9,338 bases of DNA from Candidatus Paceibacter sp. (GTDB taxonomy: Bacteria > Patescibacteriota > Minisyncoccia > Phycocordibacterales > JABAAK01), in assembly GCA_014238475.1 (NCBI GenBank), contig JABAAZ010000007.1, positions 1 through 9,338 of the forward strand. The letters run 5' to 3'. The position numbers and the translations under genes are program-made. The notes below the pieces were generated by a model. The model did not search any database, was not told where the DNA came from, and worked only from the letters and a program-made list of their open reading frames with translations. Numbering within the stretch: position 1 is the stretch's first letter; each line of letters opens with the position of its first letter. Below, piece by piece: positions 1 to 6,222 of the stretch.

Positions 1-1013
1 ATCTTTATTTTGTTTTTCTCTGCTAGTTTCATATCATCTGCTCCATAAGCCGGTGCTAGATGCACTATCCCGGTACCACTATCATCAGAAACATAATCAG
101 CATGATATATTTTCCAACTGATTTTGTCATTTTTATCGTAGTAGTAGTCAAAAGGAGGAACATATTCCAAACCAACGAGGTCAGCTCCTGTTGTTTTTTC
201 AACAACCTCTCCGTCTATCAAATCTTTTTTACTCTCTGCTACAATAAAAACTTTATTATCTTTTTTAACTTTTACATATGATATGTCTTTGTTTACAGCT
301 GCCGCAGTATTTCCGGGTAATGTCCATGCTGTTGTTGTCCATATTATAATTGCTGTATTTAAATCATTTTTCAATGGCAGCAAAACATACACACTCCTGT
401 CAACAGTCTCTCTGTAACCACCCAATGAAACCTCTTGATTTGCTACAACAGTTTCACACCTCGGACATATGTGTCTTGTGTCCAAACCTTCTTTTACATA
501 TCCGTTTTTGTATAATTTTTCAAAAATATTCCAAACAGATTCTGTATAGCTTGTATCCATTGTTCTATAAGTCTTTTTCATATCCACCCATCTACCCACC
601 TTAGGAATGAAATCCTCCCATATATTTGCATATTTCAGAACAGATTCTCTAGCCTTTTGATTAAACTTTCCGATACCGTATTCCTCTACTTCTTTTTTGT
701 TTTTTAACCCAAGTTCTTTTTCTATCTCAACCTCAACCGGTAACCCGTGACAATCCCATCCCCATCTTCTGTGTACAATGTTTCCTTTCATAGTTTGATA
801 TCTTGGAACAACATCTTTTATTACACTTTGTAATACATGTCCATAATGAGGCAACCCGTTTGCAAACGGGGGTCCATCATAAAAAGTGTAATAGTTGTGC
901 CCAAATATTTTTTGTTTCCATTTCCCTAAAAAAGATTGGTCAGCAACACCTTTTAGTGATTTTTCAAATATTTGATTTTTTTTCCAAAACTCTAAGACTT
1001 CTTTATTATCCAT
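1..1013 (-). CDS. ileS: isoleucyl-tRNA synthetase, N-terminal 337 residues (3' end outside window)
   Basis: Class I synthetase that charges tRNA-Ile in the cytoplasm. The reading frame starts at ATG 1013 and is open to the window edge, so about 337 residues are visible and the KMSKS loop and anticodon domain are missing. Seen: DGPPFANGLPHYGH at about residues 46-59 (the HIGH-type ATP motif, here HYGH), GWDCHGLPVE at 85-94, a CPRC pair at 183-186, and the editing-domain motifs WTTTAWTLPGNTA at 225-237 and GTGIVHLAPAYGADD at 313-327. The 'GLPHYGH' form is typical of the eukaryote/archaea-like IleRS2 clade rather than the E. coli-type enzyme. The start lies 14 bases after the argS stop, in the same operon direction. 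There is no Shine-Dalgarno; a TATAAT lies 6 bases upstream. ValRS and LeuRS are related alternatives, but the motif wording fits IleRS best. Confidence 0.95.
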   Translation of the reverse strand, partial: MDNKEVLEFWKKNQIFEKSLKGVADQSFLGKWKQKIFGHNYYTFYDGPPFANGLPHYGHVLQSVIKDVVPRYQTMKGNIVHRRWGWDCHGLPVEVEIEKELGLKNKKEVEEYGIGKFNQKARESVLKYANIWEDFIPKVGRWVDMKKTYRTMDTSYTESVWNIFEKLYKNGYVKEGLDTRHICPRCETVVANQEVSLGGYRETVDRSVYVLLPLKNDLNTAIIIWTTTAWTLPGNTAAAVNKDISYVKVKKDNKVFIVAESKKDLIDGEVVEKTTGADLVGLEYVPPFDYYYDKNDKISWKIYHADYVSDDSGTGIVHLAPAYGADDMKLAEKNKIK

Positions 1014-1019
1014 ACAAAT

Positions 1020-1025
1020 ATTATA
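1020..1025 (-). promoter_or_regulatory. candidate -10 box directly before ileS
   Basis: TATAAT on the minus strand, 6 bases before the ileS ATG, in the short gap after the argS stop. No good -35 hexamer is visible at 16-18 bases. If used, it would give a leaderless ileS transcript from inside the operon. In such AT-rich DNA a single hit could be chance; it gains weight only because the same spacing recurs at other genes here. Confidence 0.3.
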
Positions 1026-1027
1026 TA

Positions 1028-2680
1028 TTACATTCTATTTACTTTTTTTATACCGCACGCACAAAGTCCATCCTCCAGTATTTCTTTTACCATATCTACA
1101 AGTAATAATTTTTGATTTTGATCTTTTGTTCCTATAATTTTTTCTTTTGCATACCACGAATTAAAAAGCGAAGAAAGTCGTATTAAATATTGCACTAAAT
1201 GATGAGGTGAATTTTTCTCCTTTGCGCTTTTTAAAACTTCACTATACTGATCAAGTTCTTTTAGTATTTCTCTGTTTACATATGAACTATTAGGTAATAG
1301 AAAATTTATAATCCTCCATAGTGGTTTTTTTGACAAAATCCCTCTACATCTAACAACAGAATACAATAAATAAGGTCCAGACCCCTTTGTTAGAGATATT
1401 TCCTTTTTTATATCAAAATGTATATCTTTTGTGTATTCTTGCCTTAACACTCCAACCTTGATAGCAGAAACAGCAATTGTTTCTATTTCTTTTTTGTTTA
1501 ATTTTGGATTTTTCTCTAACACTTCTTGAATTACTTTTTTTAATAACTCTTCACCAGAAATAATATTACCTTCCCTTGAAGATATTTTTCCAGAACCTAT
1601 AATTTTCATAATGCCGTGAGTTATATTTAATGTTTTTGTTTTTTTCCCTATTATGTCTTCTATTGCTGCATCTACTACTTTGAAAAAATTATCTTGTTCA
1701 TTTGCTGTTATTATTATTGAAAATAATGCTTTTGGATATTTTTTTATTTTTTTAAAATACAGACCAACTTCTTTTGTTTCGTAAGTTGGTGTGTTGTTTG
1801 AAGTTATAAATACTCTAGTATTTAATTTTTTCTTTTTCCCTTCATATATCACAGCATTATCTGAATTCTTAAAAATCCCACTCTTTAAATGATTAAGAAC
1901 AATTTTTGTTCCACTTTCATACACCTCACTTTCAAAAAAATGTTTATCAAACTTCGTACCAAGTATGTCATACAACTCTTTAAAATGCTCCATAGAAAGA
2001 TCTTTTCCTATTCTGTATATATTATTTTGATGTTGGGACATTGTTTTTGCATACATATTTTGTGTAATGCGTGTTATTTGTTCAGAAACACTAGGATCTT
2101 CTTTTTCTATTTTGTTTATGTATGTATAAGATTCAGCTATGTTTTTTACAGAAAGATCTTTTGTTTTAATATTTTTATTTATCACCCCTAAAATAGCCTT
2201 TGAAACATGAGGTCCAATATCACCTTGATAACAAAGCCTGACAACCTTATACCCCAAAGATTCGTACAGAGAAGCAACGGCTTCACCGATTATGTTTGTC
2301 ATTAGATGCCCTATATGGAACACTTTAAATGGATTTGGATCTGTGTATTCAACAAGAACTTGTTTATTTTTATGTGTGTATTTTTTTTTGTGTGTATTTT
2401 TTTTTACACAAAAAAACTCATCATGCAAATAAAAATTAATAAACCCACCACCTGCAACCTCAATAGATTTTACTGAGCTGTGATTTGCTTTTAATATCTC
2501 GTCCTTGATTTTTTCTGCAAACTCAATTGGATTTTTACCAACACAAAAAGCAATATTTGTGGAATAATCTCCAAATTTACTATGTTGTTGTGTATCAATT
2601 TGAATGTCTTTTTTTTCTTTTTTTGTATGTAACGAAAGTAGTGCTGTATATATATAGCCACGAAGATTGTCTTTTAACAT
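1028..2680 (-). CDS. argS: arginyl-tRNA synthetase
   Basis: Class I enzyme that attaches arginine to tRNA-Arg. It has 550 residues, close to the usual family length. Order of parts: N-terminal Arg-tRNA recognition (Add-1) domain at about 1-90; a Lys/His/Thr-rich linker at 92-106; the catalytic core with VEYTDPNPFKVFHIGH (HIGH at 122-125) and YQGDIGPHV at 151-159; GSGKISSREGN at 362-372, in the place of the KMSKS loop (a KISSR variant, normal for ArgRS); and the DALR anticodon-binding domain from about 435 (SGPYLLYSVVR) to a typical end, GLCACGIKKVNRM. It follows rplK by 29 bases and precedes ileS by 14, in one translation operon. The linker is encoded by an exact 16-bp tandem repeat (see the repeat entry). 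I see no Shine-Dalgarno before the ATG. Confidence 0.97.
   Translation of the reverse strand: MLKDNLRGYIYTALLSLHTKKEKKDIQIDTQQHSKFGDYSTNIAFCVGKNPIEFAEKIKDEILKANHSSVKSIEVAGGGFINFYLHDEFFCVKKNTHKKKYTHKNKQVLVEYTDPNPFKVFHIGHLMTNIIGEAVASLYESLGYKVVRLCYQGDIGPHVSKAILGVINKNIKTKDLSVKNIAESYTYINKIEKEDPSVSEQITRITQNMYAKTMSQHQNNIYRIGKDLSMEHFKELYDILGTKFDKHFFESEVYESGTKIVLNHLKSGIFKNSDNAVIYEGKKKKLNTRVFITSNNTPTYETKEVGLYFKKIKKYPKALFSIIITANEQDNFFKVVDAAIEDIIGKKTKTLNITHGIMKIIGSGKISSREGNIISGEELLKKVIQEVLEKNPKLNKKEIETIAVSAIKVGVLRQEYTKDIHFDIKKEISLTKGSGPYLLYSVVRCRGILSKKPLWRIINFLLPNSSYVNREILKELDQYSEVLKSAKEKNSPHHLVQYLIRLSSLFNSWYAKEKIIGTKDQNQKLLLVDMVKEILEDGLCACGIKKVNRM
2374..2405. repeat. perfect 16-bp tandem repeat with two 9-T runs, inside argS
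   Basis: Two adjacent identical copies (2374-2389 and 2390-2405) of gtgtgta followed by nine T. On the coding (minus) strand these are two A9 runs 7 bases apart. Because 16 is not a multiple of 3, the two copies are translated in different frames, giving KKNTH and then KKKYTH in the linker ahead of the ArgRS catalytic core. The frame stays open through both. Confidence 0.9.
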
Positions 2681-2706
2681 AGAAAATTAGTAATATGATA
2701 AGAGTT

Positions 2707-2723
2707 TAACTATTTAATAGTTA
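2707..2723. other. small hairpin over the rplK stop codon
   Basis: Perfect inverted repeat TAACTAT/ATAGTTA (7 bp, 3-base loop) that covers the rplK TAG stop. No T run follows it in the direction of transcription, so it is not a standard terminator. It may be a weak RNA structure between rplK and argS, or chance in AT-rich sequence. Confidence 0.3.
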
Positions 2724-3132
2724 TACCCATAGATTTTGCTGTTCCCTCAATAATCTTTTCTGCTTGTGAAATATCCCTTGCATTCAACTCTTCAAGTTTT
2801 AATTTTGCTATATCTTGTATATCTTGCTTTGACACAGATCCAATTTTTTTTACTAAATTTTTACCAGAACCTTTTTTTATACTTGCTTTTTGTTTAAGTA
2901 AAAAAGATGCTGGCGGTGTTCTTAATACAAAAGAAAAACTTCTATCTTCAAAGATAGAAATAACAGCAGGTATAATGTCACCAGACATTTCTTTTGTTTG
3001 TTCATTAAACTGTGAACAAAATTCACCCATATTTATACCAGTCGGACCAAGAGATGTTCCTATTGGTGGAGCTGGTGTAGCTTTGCCTGCTTCTATTTGT
3101 AATTTTATTGTCTTTGTTATTTTTTTTGCCAT
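2710..3132 (-). CDS. rplK: 50S ribosomal protein L11
   Basis: L11 binds the GTPase-associated region of 23S rRNA and helps the factor-binding stalk. At 140 residues it matches the usual ~141. Seen: the N-terminal domain with the proline-rich element APPIGTSLGPTGINMGEFC at about 21-39 (the region where thiostrepton-type drugs bind in this family), and the C-terminal rRNA-binding domain from about 75, ending in NARDISQAEKIIEGTAKSMGI. It lies 7 bases after nusG. In most bacteria rplA (L1) comes next, but here argS does. The stop is TAG. The start is fixed by the canonical MAKK N-terminus. A TATAAT that overlaps the nusG stop lies 6 bases before the ATG. Confidence 0.98.
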   Translation of the reverse strand: MAKKITKTIKLQIEAGKATPAPPIGTSLGPTGINMGEFCSQFNEQTKEMSGDIIPAVISIFEDRSFSFVLRTPPASFLLKQKASIKKGSGKNLVKKIGSVSKQDIQDIAKLKLEELNARDISQAEKIIEGTAKSMGITIK

Positions 3133-3138
3133 ATATAT

Positions 3139-3168
3139 ATTATAGTTTTCTTATTTGTACAACATCAA
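3139..3168 (-). promoter_or_regulatory. candidate internal promoter for rplK
   Basis: Minus strand: TTGATG (3163-3168) as -35, an 18-base spacer, then a perfect TATAAT (3139-3144) as -10, 6 bases before the rplK ATG. The -10 contains the nusG stop codon. It would give a leaderless rplK mRNA. The -35 matches only 4 of 6 bases and the site lies inside coding DNA, so this is tentative. Confidence 0.35.
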
Positions 3169-3685
3169 GTTTCATTGGTGTGTCACGTCCAAACATATTT
3201 ACTAAAACTACCATTTGACCTCTTTCCTTGTCTATTTCTGATATTTTTCCATTTATCTCTCCAAAAGGTCCTTCAACAATACGAACAACCTCACCGACCA
3301 TAAAATCTATATTATGTTTTGTGGCATCTTCTTTTATCTTTGAAAAAATACTATCAACTTCTTTTTCTGACAGAGGTATCGGATCTTTTTTTGATCCTAC
3401 AAATCCAGATATACCGTTAACACCTTTTACAAAAGAAACTGTGTCTTTATCAGAAACCATGTTTACAAGTAAATAGCTAGGATATATTTTTTCTTTTTTT
3501 GTAACTCTTTTTCCTCTTCTTATTACAATCTTATCGACTTCAGGTACAACAGCATCAAATATTTTTTTTTGCATGCTTTCGGATTCTACTTTTTGAATTA
3601 AATTTTTACAAGCGGTGTTTTCTTTGCCGTGATATGTTTGCACTGCATACCATTTGGCTTCTGTGTTTTCTTTTACTTCTGTCAT
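3140..3685 (-). CDS. nusG: transcription termination/antitermination factor NusG
   Basis: NusG binds RNA polymerase, increases processivity, and links it to Rho or to the ribosome. It has 181 residues, the normal length. Seen: the NGN domain beginning at KWYAVQTYHGKE (11-22), with YPSYLLVNM at 68-76 and VKGVNGISGFVG at 86-97; then the KOW domain at about 130-160 (VGEVVRIVEGPFGEINGKI), ending in the family-typical basic RKL tail. The start is one base after the secE stop, so secE and nusG are tightly coupled, as in most bacteria. There is no Shine-Dalgarno; re-initiation after secE is likely. Confidence 0.98.
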   Translation of the reverse strand: MTEVKENTEAKWYAVQTYHGKENTACKNLIQKVESESMQKKIFDAVVPEVDKIVIRRGKRVTKKEKIYPSYLLVNMVSDKDTVSFVKGVNGISGFVGSKKDPIPLSEKEVDSIFSKIKEDATKHNIDFMVGEVVRIVEGPFGEINGKISEIDKERGQMVVLVNMFGRDTPMKLDVVQIRKL

Positions 3686-3686
3686 A

Positions 3687-3866
3687 TTAAAAATTTAAAG
3701 TTAAGTATCTAATGATTTTCACAAACATGTTATCCATAATGCCGAGCACAACACCTGCTAAAACAGCTGCACATATAACAATAAAAGTATATCTAATCAC
3801 AACAATAAAACGAAGCCAATTAATTTTTGAAAATTCTTTTGATACACCAATTAAATATTGTTTCAT
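3687..3866 (-). CDS. secE: preprotein translocase subunit SecE
   Basis: Small essential subunit that clamps SecY in the SecYEG export channel of the plasma membrane. It has 59 residues, the short single-span form found in most bacteria (E. coli has three spans). Seen: an amphipathic N-terminal part, VSKEFSKINW (8-17), with the conserved Glu and Trp; one membrane span at about 24-43; and an Asp after the span (IMDNMF). Position directly before nusG supports the call. The ATG at 3866 lies only 8 bases after a strong -10 box, so the mRNA is probably leaderless or nearly so. No earlier in-frame start is plausible, because it would lie in the promoter. Confidence 0.93.
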   Translation of the reverse strand: MKQYLIGVSKEFSKINWLRFIVVIRYTFIVICAAVLAGVVLGIMDNMFVKIIRYLTLNF

Positions 3867-3874
3867 ATAAATAT

Positions 3875-3903
3875 ATTGTAACTATCTATGTATTTAATGT
3901 CAA
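3875..3903 (-). promoter_or_regulatory. sigma70-type promoter of the secE-nusG-rplK-argS-ileS operon
   Basis: Minus strand: perfect TTGACA (3898-3903), an exactly 17-base spacer, and TACAAT (3875-3880; 5 of 6 to consensus). Eight bases separate the -10 from the secE ATG, so transcription is expected to begin at or within a base or two of the start codon. This is the best promoter in the window. Confidence 0.75.
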
Positions 3904-3929
3904 AAAATCAATTTGTTTATTTAAATACA
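3889..3929. other. inverted repeat flanking the secE -35 box
   Basis: Perfect 9-bp arms TGTATTTAA (3889-3897) and TTAAATACA (3921-3929), separated by 23 bases that hold the -35 hexamer at one edge. One arm fills part of the promoter spacer. It could be a repressor site or a weak transcript-end structure for the upstream redox operon, but the arms are almost pure A/T and chance cannot be excluded. Confidence 0.25.
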
Positions 3930-3942
3930 AAATATTTTATCT

Positions 3943-4662
3943 CTAGAAAAATGGAATTCTATACAAAAGAGCAGAAAGTAGGTATTCTTGCCCAAACAGA
4001 AAAACAAATCCCATGAAAATAAACACTATTCCAGCAAACACACCAGACCATTTAGTTACTGTTTCTATAAATCGTACTTTTTGCGTGAAATCAAAAAATA
4101 TAGACATAAAAAGAAGTGGTGACAATAGTCCTAAAGAAAAAACTCCCAACATAATCATCCCATATACCACAGTTGATGAGTCTGCTGCTAAAATTAAAAT
4201 TCCTCCTAGCACAGGAGATATACAAGCACTCCAACCAGAAGCAAACACAACTCCAAGTAAAAAAGCACCTGTGTAGGAGTTAACATTGATCCATTTTGGT
4301 ATTAAAAACCCTCTTGATTTTATACCTATTGCTGAAAATATTTTAGATGGGGAAATAAGTGTTATTCCAAAAAAAATAAGTAGCATACCTGCTACTTTTT
4401 TCAAAACAGGTATCACACTAGAGTTTATAAACAGAGACCCTTTTGAGAAAGTTCCTCCTAAAAGTCCGGCAAACCCTCCAAAAATAATAAAAATAAGAGA
4501 AAATCCAGCAATAAATAATAGTGTTTTGTTAAACCTAGAAAATCTGTGTGAAGAATTACCTTGTAGTAATCCAATGCTTCCCATTATTATTGGTAAAGTG
4601 CACGGTAAAAAAAAACTTGCTATACCTGTTAAAAAAACAGCAATAACAGAAAATTCTATCAT
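3943..4662 (-). CDS. ccdA: CcdA/DsbD-type membrane thiol-disulfide transporter
   Basis: Polytopic membrane protein of 239 residues with about six hydrophobic spans and no periplasmic thioredoxin domains, so CcdA-like rather than full DsbD. Seen: FFLPCTLPII (17-26) with Cys21, and GWSACISPVLGG (143-154) with Cys147. In the CcdA/DsbD family these two membrane cysteines form the redox pair that takes electrons from cytoplasmic thioredoxin and passes them outward. Its ATG overlaps the TGA stop of the preceding DsbA-like gene by 4 bases (ATGA), which implies translational coupling and a shared task. No cytochrome c biogenesis gene is adjacent, so its partners are more likely the two Dsb-like proteins; that is inference. 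The stop is TAG. The family call is strong, the exact symbol less so. Confidence 0.88.
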   Translation of the reverse strand: MIEFSVIAVFLTGIASFFLPCTLPIIMGSIGLLQGNSSHRFSRFNKTLLFIAGFSLIFIIFGGFAGLLGGTFSKGSLFINSSVIPVLKKVAGMLLIFFGITLISPSKIFSAIGIKSRGFLIPKWINVNSYTGAFLLGVVFASGWSACISPVLGGILILAADSSTVVYGMIMLGVFSLGLLSPLLFMSIFFDFTQKVRFIETVTKWSGVFAGIVFIFMGFVFLFGQEYLLSALLYRIPFF

Positions 4663-5444
4663 TTTAATTTGTTAATCAATCTTTCCAATTCGTTTTTTGG
4701 TATGGCCCCAAAAAGTCTAGAGTATTTACCAGTTTTTTTGTTGTAAATAAACCCATTTGGTGTTCCTCTGATTCCAACAAGTGAGGCTTGTTCAACATAA
4801 CTTCTTATTAAATTATTTTCCTTGCTATTATTAGCAAGACAGGATGTTATATCAGAATCTGTTAACCCATATTCAATCCCAATATCAGTTAAGACTGATT
4901 TGTTTAAATTTCTTGAAAATACTTTATTTAAAAAGTTAAAAAATGCTTCGTTTCCAAATTTGTTTTTTACACATTCGGCAACAACAGCACCATGTTGAGA
5001 GAAATCTCTGATAACTGGAAAATGTCTATATACTCTGACCACTCCTCCGACAGATTCGTTTACAACACCTGTCACAGTAGAATGAAATCTTGCACAGTTT
5101 GGACATCCCACATCAGAATATTCAAATACAATAGTTTCTGCATTCTTGTCCCCAAAAAAAGCATCCGTGGATGATATGGAGAGTATTGCAGAAAAAGGGT
5201 TTTTTGCAAATGACTCTTTTGAATCATTTTCTTGTGTTGTTTCGCTTGGGACATACTCTACTTCATTTGATTGATTGTTTTGAATAAAATTAGCTAACAG
5301 AAAACCAACTATACCAGCAATAACTACAATCACAAATATATTGTTTTGATTTTTTGTATTTTTTTTAGTATCTGAAAAAACTTCTCTTACCTCTGTTTCA
5401 GATTTTTCTGTGTTTATATTTTTTTTAATATTTTCTTGTTCCAT
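4659..5444 (-). CDS. membrane-anchored DsbA-family thioredoxin (CPNC active site)
   Basis: 261 residues. A charged cytoplasmic N-terminus (1-35) is followed by one membrane span at about 36-54, a hydrophilic linker, and a DsbA/Thioredoxin_4-type domain from about 85. Seen: EYSDVGCPNCARFH, with the redox pair Cys114/Cys117; YRHFP at 139-143; two further cysteines at 158 (AECVK) and 202 (TSCLA), which often form a second disulfide in this family; and GIRGTPNGF with the cis-Pro at 229. It should act outside the membrane, making, breaking or isomerising disulfides. It lies 43 bases after a paralogue and overlaps ccdA. A TATAAT at 5457-5462 lies 12 bases before the ATG, and a TATAAA 7 bases before it, so a separate start of transcription is possible. 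The stop is TGA. Confidence 0.9.
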   Translation of the reverse strand: MEQENIKKNINTEKSETEVREVFSDTKKNTKNQNNIFVIVVIAGIVGFLLANFIQNNQSNEVEYVPSETTQENDSKESFAKNPFSAILSISSTDAFFGDKNAETIVFEYSDVGCPNCARFHSTVTGVVNESVGGVVRVYRHFPVIRDFSQHGAVVAECVKNKFGNEAFFNFLNKVFSRNLNKSVLTDIGIEYGLTDSDITSCLANNSKENNLIRSYVEQASLVGIRGTPNGFIYNKKTGKYSRLFGAIPKNELERLINKLK

Positions 5445-5487
5445 TTGTTTGTTTATATTATATGATAATACATAAATTCTATTTTTG

Positions 5488-6156
5488 TTATTTTATTGAT
5501 TCTGTTATTATTTTAATAAAATTCTCTTTACTTGTTGCATATGTGTATCCAGCTATTTTGTTATCTTTTACCACTAAAATAAACGGTGTGCCTCGAGCCC
5601 CTATTTTTTGTAGTTTTCTTGTCTCTTTTTGTATTTTTGCAATTTTCTTATTCGGATTTTCTACACAATTATTATATTTTTCTATATCTACTCCAAATCG
5701 AGACAAAGTCCTATCTGTAATACTTGTCGGTCTAGTGTTATACAAAAACCCTGTATACTGCCAAAATATCTCCTCTCCTGAGATCTCTGCCACACATTCT
5801 GCAGAAACTGCTCTCTTTATTCCGTTTGTATTATTTAATGGAAAAAAATGTCTATATACAAGAGTTGCTCCATGCTCATCAACTACCTCTTTTATTGTTT
5901 TTCTCATCGACGCACAGAAAAGACATGTATAGTCGGAATACTCTATTAAAACAAACGGTGGTTCTTCCTTATTAAGCCCTAATATGTGATCCTTTGTGGT
6001 TATATCCCTTATATTTTTAACTTCATATATAACAGAGCCATTTTGAAAAACATTTGCTGTTTTTTTGATTTGATAAGTATATGGATGTTCTATAAAAAAA
6101 AGTGCAATGACTATGGTTATAAAGAATATTAAAAGTGTAAAAATATAACTCCTCAT
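5488..6156 (-). CDS. membrane-anchored DsbA-family thioredoxin (CLFC active site)
   Basis: 222 residues. An N-terminal hydrophobic segment (about 4-22) should serve as signal anchor, since no lipobox or clear cleavage site is visible. Seen: IEYSDYTCLFCASM, with redox Cys78/Cys81; YRHFFP at 101-106; extra cysteines 121 (AECVA) and 164 (NNCVE), matching those of the neighbouring paralogue; and GARGTPFIL with the cis-Pro at 191. First gene of a three-gene redox operon with the CPNC paralogue and CcdA. The two thioredoxins share layout but differ in the residues between the active-site cysteines (PN versus LF), which in this superfamily sets redox potential, so they may do different jobs. The ATG is 6 bases after an extended -10 box. 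Confidence 0.9.
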   Translation of the reverse strand: MRSYIFTLLIFFITIVIALFFIEHPYTYQIKKTANVFQNGSVIYEVKNIRDITTKDHILGLNKEEPPFVLIEYSDYTCLFCASMRKTIKEVVDEHGATLVYRHFFPLNNTNGIKRAVSAECVAEISGEEIFWQYTGFLYNTRPTSITDRTLSRFGVDIEKYNNCVENPNKKIAKIQKETRKLQKIGARGTPFILVVKDNKIAGYTYATSKENFIKIITESIK

Positions 6157-6162
6157 AATACT

Positions 6163-6171
6163 ATAATAGCA
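6163..6171 (-). promoter_or_regulatory. extended -10 promoter of the thiol-redox operon
   Basis: Minus strand: TGC then TATTAT (extended -10 form TGnTATTAT), 6 bases before the ATG of the first redox gene. No good -35 hexamer is seen, which is common with an extended -10. The site faces away from the infC promoter, and its -35 zone (about 6186-6191) coincides with that of infC. Confidence 0.5.
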
Positions 6172-6187
6172 TTTTTCCTGTGATTAC

Positions 6188-6215
6188 TTGTGTTTTATTT
6201 ATTATTTGTTATAAT
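6188..6215 (+). promoter_or_regulatory. promoter of infC-rpmI-rplT
   Basis: Perfect TATAAT at 6210-6215, preceded by TGT so that it reads as an extended -10 (TGTTATAAT). A poor -35, TTGTGT (3 of 6), lies at 6188-6193 with a 16-base spacer. Transcription is predicted at about 6222-6223, exactly at an in-frame TTG. There is no room for a long leader of the kind through which L20 controls this operon in other bacteria. Confidence 0.55.
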
Positions 6216-6222
6216 AGAAACA

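Noticed and set aside
1889..2191. Plus-strand open frame antisense to argS
   Set aside because: Phe/Ile/Cys-rich translation typical of the reverse of Lys/Asn-rich coding DNA; argS motifs run through the region.
4659..4661. Possible UGA recoding as in some CPR groups
   Set aside because: The TGA at the end of the CPNC thioredoxin falls at the expected protein end and overlaps the ccdA start, and no in-frame TGA interrupts any recognised gene.
4013..4675. Two plus-strand open frames (4013-4276 and 4286-4675) antisense to almost all of the CcdA gene
   Set aside because: They mirror a well-supported membrane protein, have Pro/Ile/Lys-rich composition typical of an antisense reading of hydrophobic codons, and show no recognisable domain.
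5462..5932. 156-codon plus-strand open frame antisense to the CLFC thioredoxin
   Set aside because: The opposite strand encodes a clear DsbA-family protein with all motifs; this frame has no family features and lies fully within it.
6190..6222. GTG at 6190 as the infC start
   Set aside because: It lies upstream of the TATAAT box in the promoter and would add a hydrophobic 11-residue leader absent from the IF-3 family.
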